Source: Candidatus Saccharibacteria bacterium UBA3749 | GTDB taxonomy: Bacteria; Patescibacteriota; Saccharimonadia; Saccharimonadales; Saccharimonadaceae | DNA length: 29,796 bases | NCBI GenBank assembly: GCA_002371235.1 | Contig: DFGN01000031.1 | Location: 1 to 29,796, forward strand | Reading direction: 5' to 3' | In this document: piece by piece, positions 29,051 to 29,796 of the stretch | Layout of the letters: each line of letters begins with the position of its first letter | How positions within the stretch are numbered: the first letter of the stretch is position 1 | Translations under genes and position numbers: made by a program | Notes under the pieces: model-generated | What the model was told of the DNA's origin: nothing | Databases searched by the model: none | Seen by the model: only the letters and a program-made list of their open reading frames with translations

Positions 29051-29097
29051 ATGAGGTATACTATACTAGAAAATTGATAAATTATAAAATTTAAGGA
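29034..29097 (+). promoter_or_regulatory. rpmH-rnpA promoter and RBS
   Basis: TTGAAA (29034-29039), exactly 17 bp, TATACT (29057-29062), leader, AAGGA (29093-29097) 7 nt before the rpmH ATG. The DnaA box at 29042-29050 lies in the spacer, so DnaA may repress this operon. Confidence 0.7.
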
Positions 29098-29104
29098 ATA
29101 ATAT

Positions 29105-29242
29105 ATGCCAAAGAGGACTTATCAGCCACACAAGAGACAACGCAAAGTTGAGCACGGCTTCATGAAAAGAAATGCAACTAAGAATGGACGCAAGGTGCTT
29201 GCACGCCGACGACTTAAGGGTCGTGCAAGGTTGACGGCCTAA
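29105..29242 (+). CDS. rpmH: 50S ribosomal protein L34
   Basis: A 45-residue, highly basic protein: MPKRTYQPHKRQRKVEHGF, then MKRNATKNGRKVLARRRLKG and a RARLTA end. It matches L34 over its full length (usual 44-46 residues) and is a structural protein of the large ribosomal subunit. AAGGA lies 7 nt before the ATG. It is divergent from dnaA and followed 5 bp later by rnpA, the order found in most bacteria. Confidence 0.98.
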   Translation: MPKRTYQPHKRQRKVEHGFMKRNATKNGRKVLARRRLKGRARLTA

Positions 29243-29247
29243 TTGAA

Positions 29248-29598
29248 ATGCTGAAGAAGAAGTATCGTTTTCATTCGAGGGGTGGGGTGAGATATGTGTA
29301 TCAGCACGGAAAGACAGTACGGCGACAACAGATTGCCTTGGTTTTTGCGCCCAATACGAAGGGCTATACTAGGTTTGCAGTGGTGGTGTCAAAAAAAGTA
29401 GAAAAAAGTGCGGTGGGTAGAAATCGGATAAGGCGAAGAGTTTATGAGGCGTTAAGACTAAACTTTGATACTATTCCGAATAAAATGGATTATGTTTTTG
29501 TGGTGTATTCGAAGGAAGTGATGAAGATGCCATTTAGGGAATTAGAGGAGAAGATTGGGGAACTGATTGAAGAGAGCAAGATATGTCGCGGTGTTTAG
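29248..29598 (+). CDS. rnpA: Ribonuclease P protein component
   Basis: 116-residue RnpA, which helps the RNase P RNA bind pre-tRNA and trim its 5' leader. Seen: N-terminal KKKYRFHSRGGVRYVYQHGKT, RFAVVVSKKVEKSAVGRNRIRRR with the conserved RNR motif in the basic helix, and YVFVVYSKE. Length is typical. The ATG is 5 bp after the rpmH stop without a separate ribosome site, so translation is coupled to rpmH. Confidence 0.96.
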   Translation: MLKKKYRFHSRGGVRYVYQHGKTVRRQQIALVFAPNTKGYTRFAVVVSKKVEKSAVGRNRIRRRVYEALRLNFDTIPNKMDYVFVVYSKEVMKMPFRELEEKIGELIEESKICRGV

Positions 29599-29796
29599 AG
29601 TGAAATCCTGAGGCTTAATATCTTTGTTTTATTAGTTATATTCATGGAATGAAGCGGAAATTGCGCAGTGTAGATACGACTATAATTGAGAAAAGAGTAA
29701 ACATGGGCTTAAAAGTCTGGGGAAAAATAAAAAGTTTTGCTGGATGTAGTATGAGGTATGATATAATAAAAATAAGTTAAATAAAGGTTCATGCAG
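29599..29796 (+). promoter_or_regulatory. Gene-free window end with outward promoter
   Basis: No gene is visible in 29599-29761. TGaTATAAT (hexamer 29762-29767) then AAAGG and an ATG at 29791-29793 suggest a gene starting at the right edge. In this gene order it would often be yidC, but only two codons are inside the window, so this is inference. Confidence 0.45.

Overview
This window is most likely from Candidatus Saccharibacteria (TM7) or a close relative within the Patescibacteria/CPR. The evidence is the classic origin order rnpA-rpmH-dnaA-oriC-dnaN-recF, a MurE that lacks its N-terminal domain, a MacB-like ABC exporter, FemX, a DUF362 protein, and many compact genes with almost no 5' leader. 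UGA is used as a normal stop (ftsK at 26-28; the hypothetical gene at 3252-3254), which argues against the UGA=Gly recoding lineages (Gracilibacteria/Absconditabacteria). The assignment comes from gene content and protein character, not from a database search. I count 27 protein genes (18 minus, 9 plus) and four tRNA genes. Most genes left of the origin are on the minus strand, so they run with the leftward replication fork.

Layout. 1-3.7 kb: ftsK and a two-gene unit of unknown function. 3.9-5.6 kb: zinc-ribbon protein, AlkD-type DNA glycosylase, a structured element next to tRNA-Gln, and rlmH. 5.7-7.0 kb: a GC-richer two-gene operon (HTH protein plus coiled-coil protein) with its own strong promoter, operator-like palindrome and terminator. 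It looks foreign. 7.0-12.5 kb: tsaD, a CtpE-like P-type ATPase, DUF362 and femX. 12.5-13.0 kb: a candidate structured RNA and a 68-residue protein resembling the N-terminus of a transposase. 13.0-16.6 kb: valS, HIT and PAP2. 16.6-17.1 kb: tRNA-Arg and tRNA-Ser. 17.1-21.2 kb: a catalytically degraded MurE paralogue facing the true murE, which is in an operon with an ABC permease and ATPase. 21.3-21.6 kb: a second structured element next to another tRNA-Ser. 21.7-25.1 kb: an RNA m5U methyltransferase and a 739-residue single-pass membrane protein of unknown function. 25.1-29.8 kb: recF, dnaN, oriC, dnaA, rpmH and rnpA, then a promoter pointing out of the window.

Two signals stand out. First, ten genes have a -10 box ending only 6-8 nt before the start codon and no room for a ribosome binding site, so they should give leaderless mRNAs. 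Only a minority (dnaA, dnaN, rpmH, the foreign operon and a few others) carry clear Shine-Dalgarno sequences. Second, the three minus-strand tRNA genes are followed by non-coding structured sequence. At tRNA-Gln and tRNA-Ser(GGA), an exact copy of the tRNA 3' end (T-loop through CCA) lies exactly 184 bp away from the real one. The space between holds three hairpins in the same order, the outer two with TTC/GAA triloops. At tRNA-Gln and tRNA-Arg the trailer also carries a near-perfect inverted copy of that tRNA's own T-arm. I do not recognise this as any described element; it is the best candidate in the window for something new.
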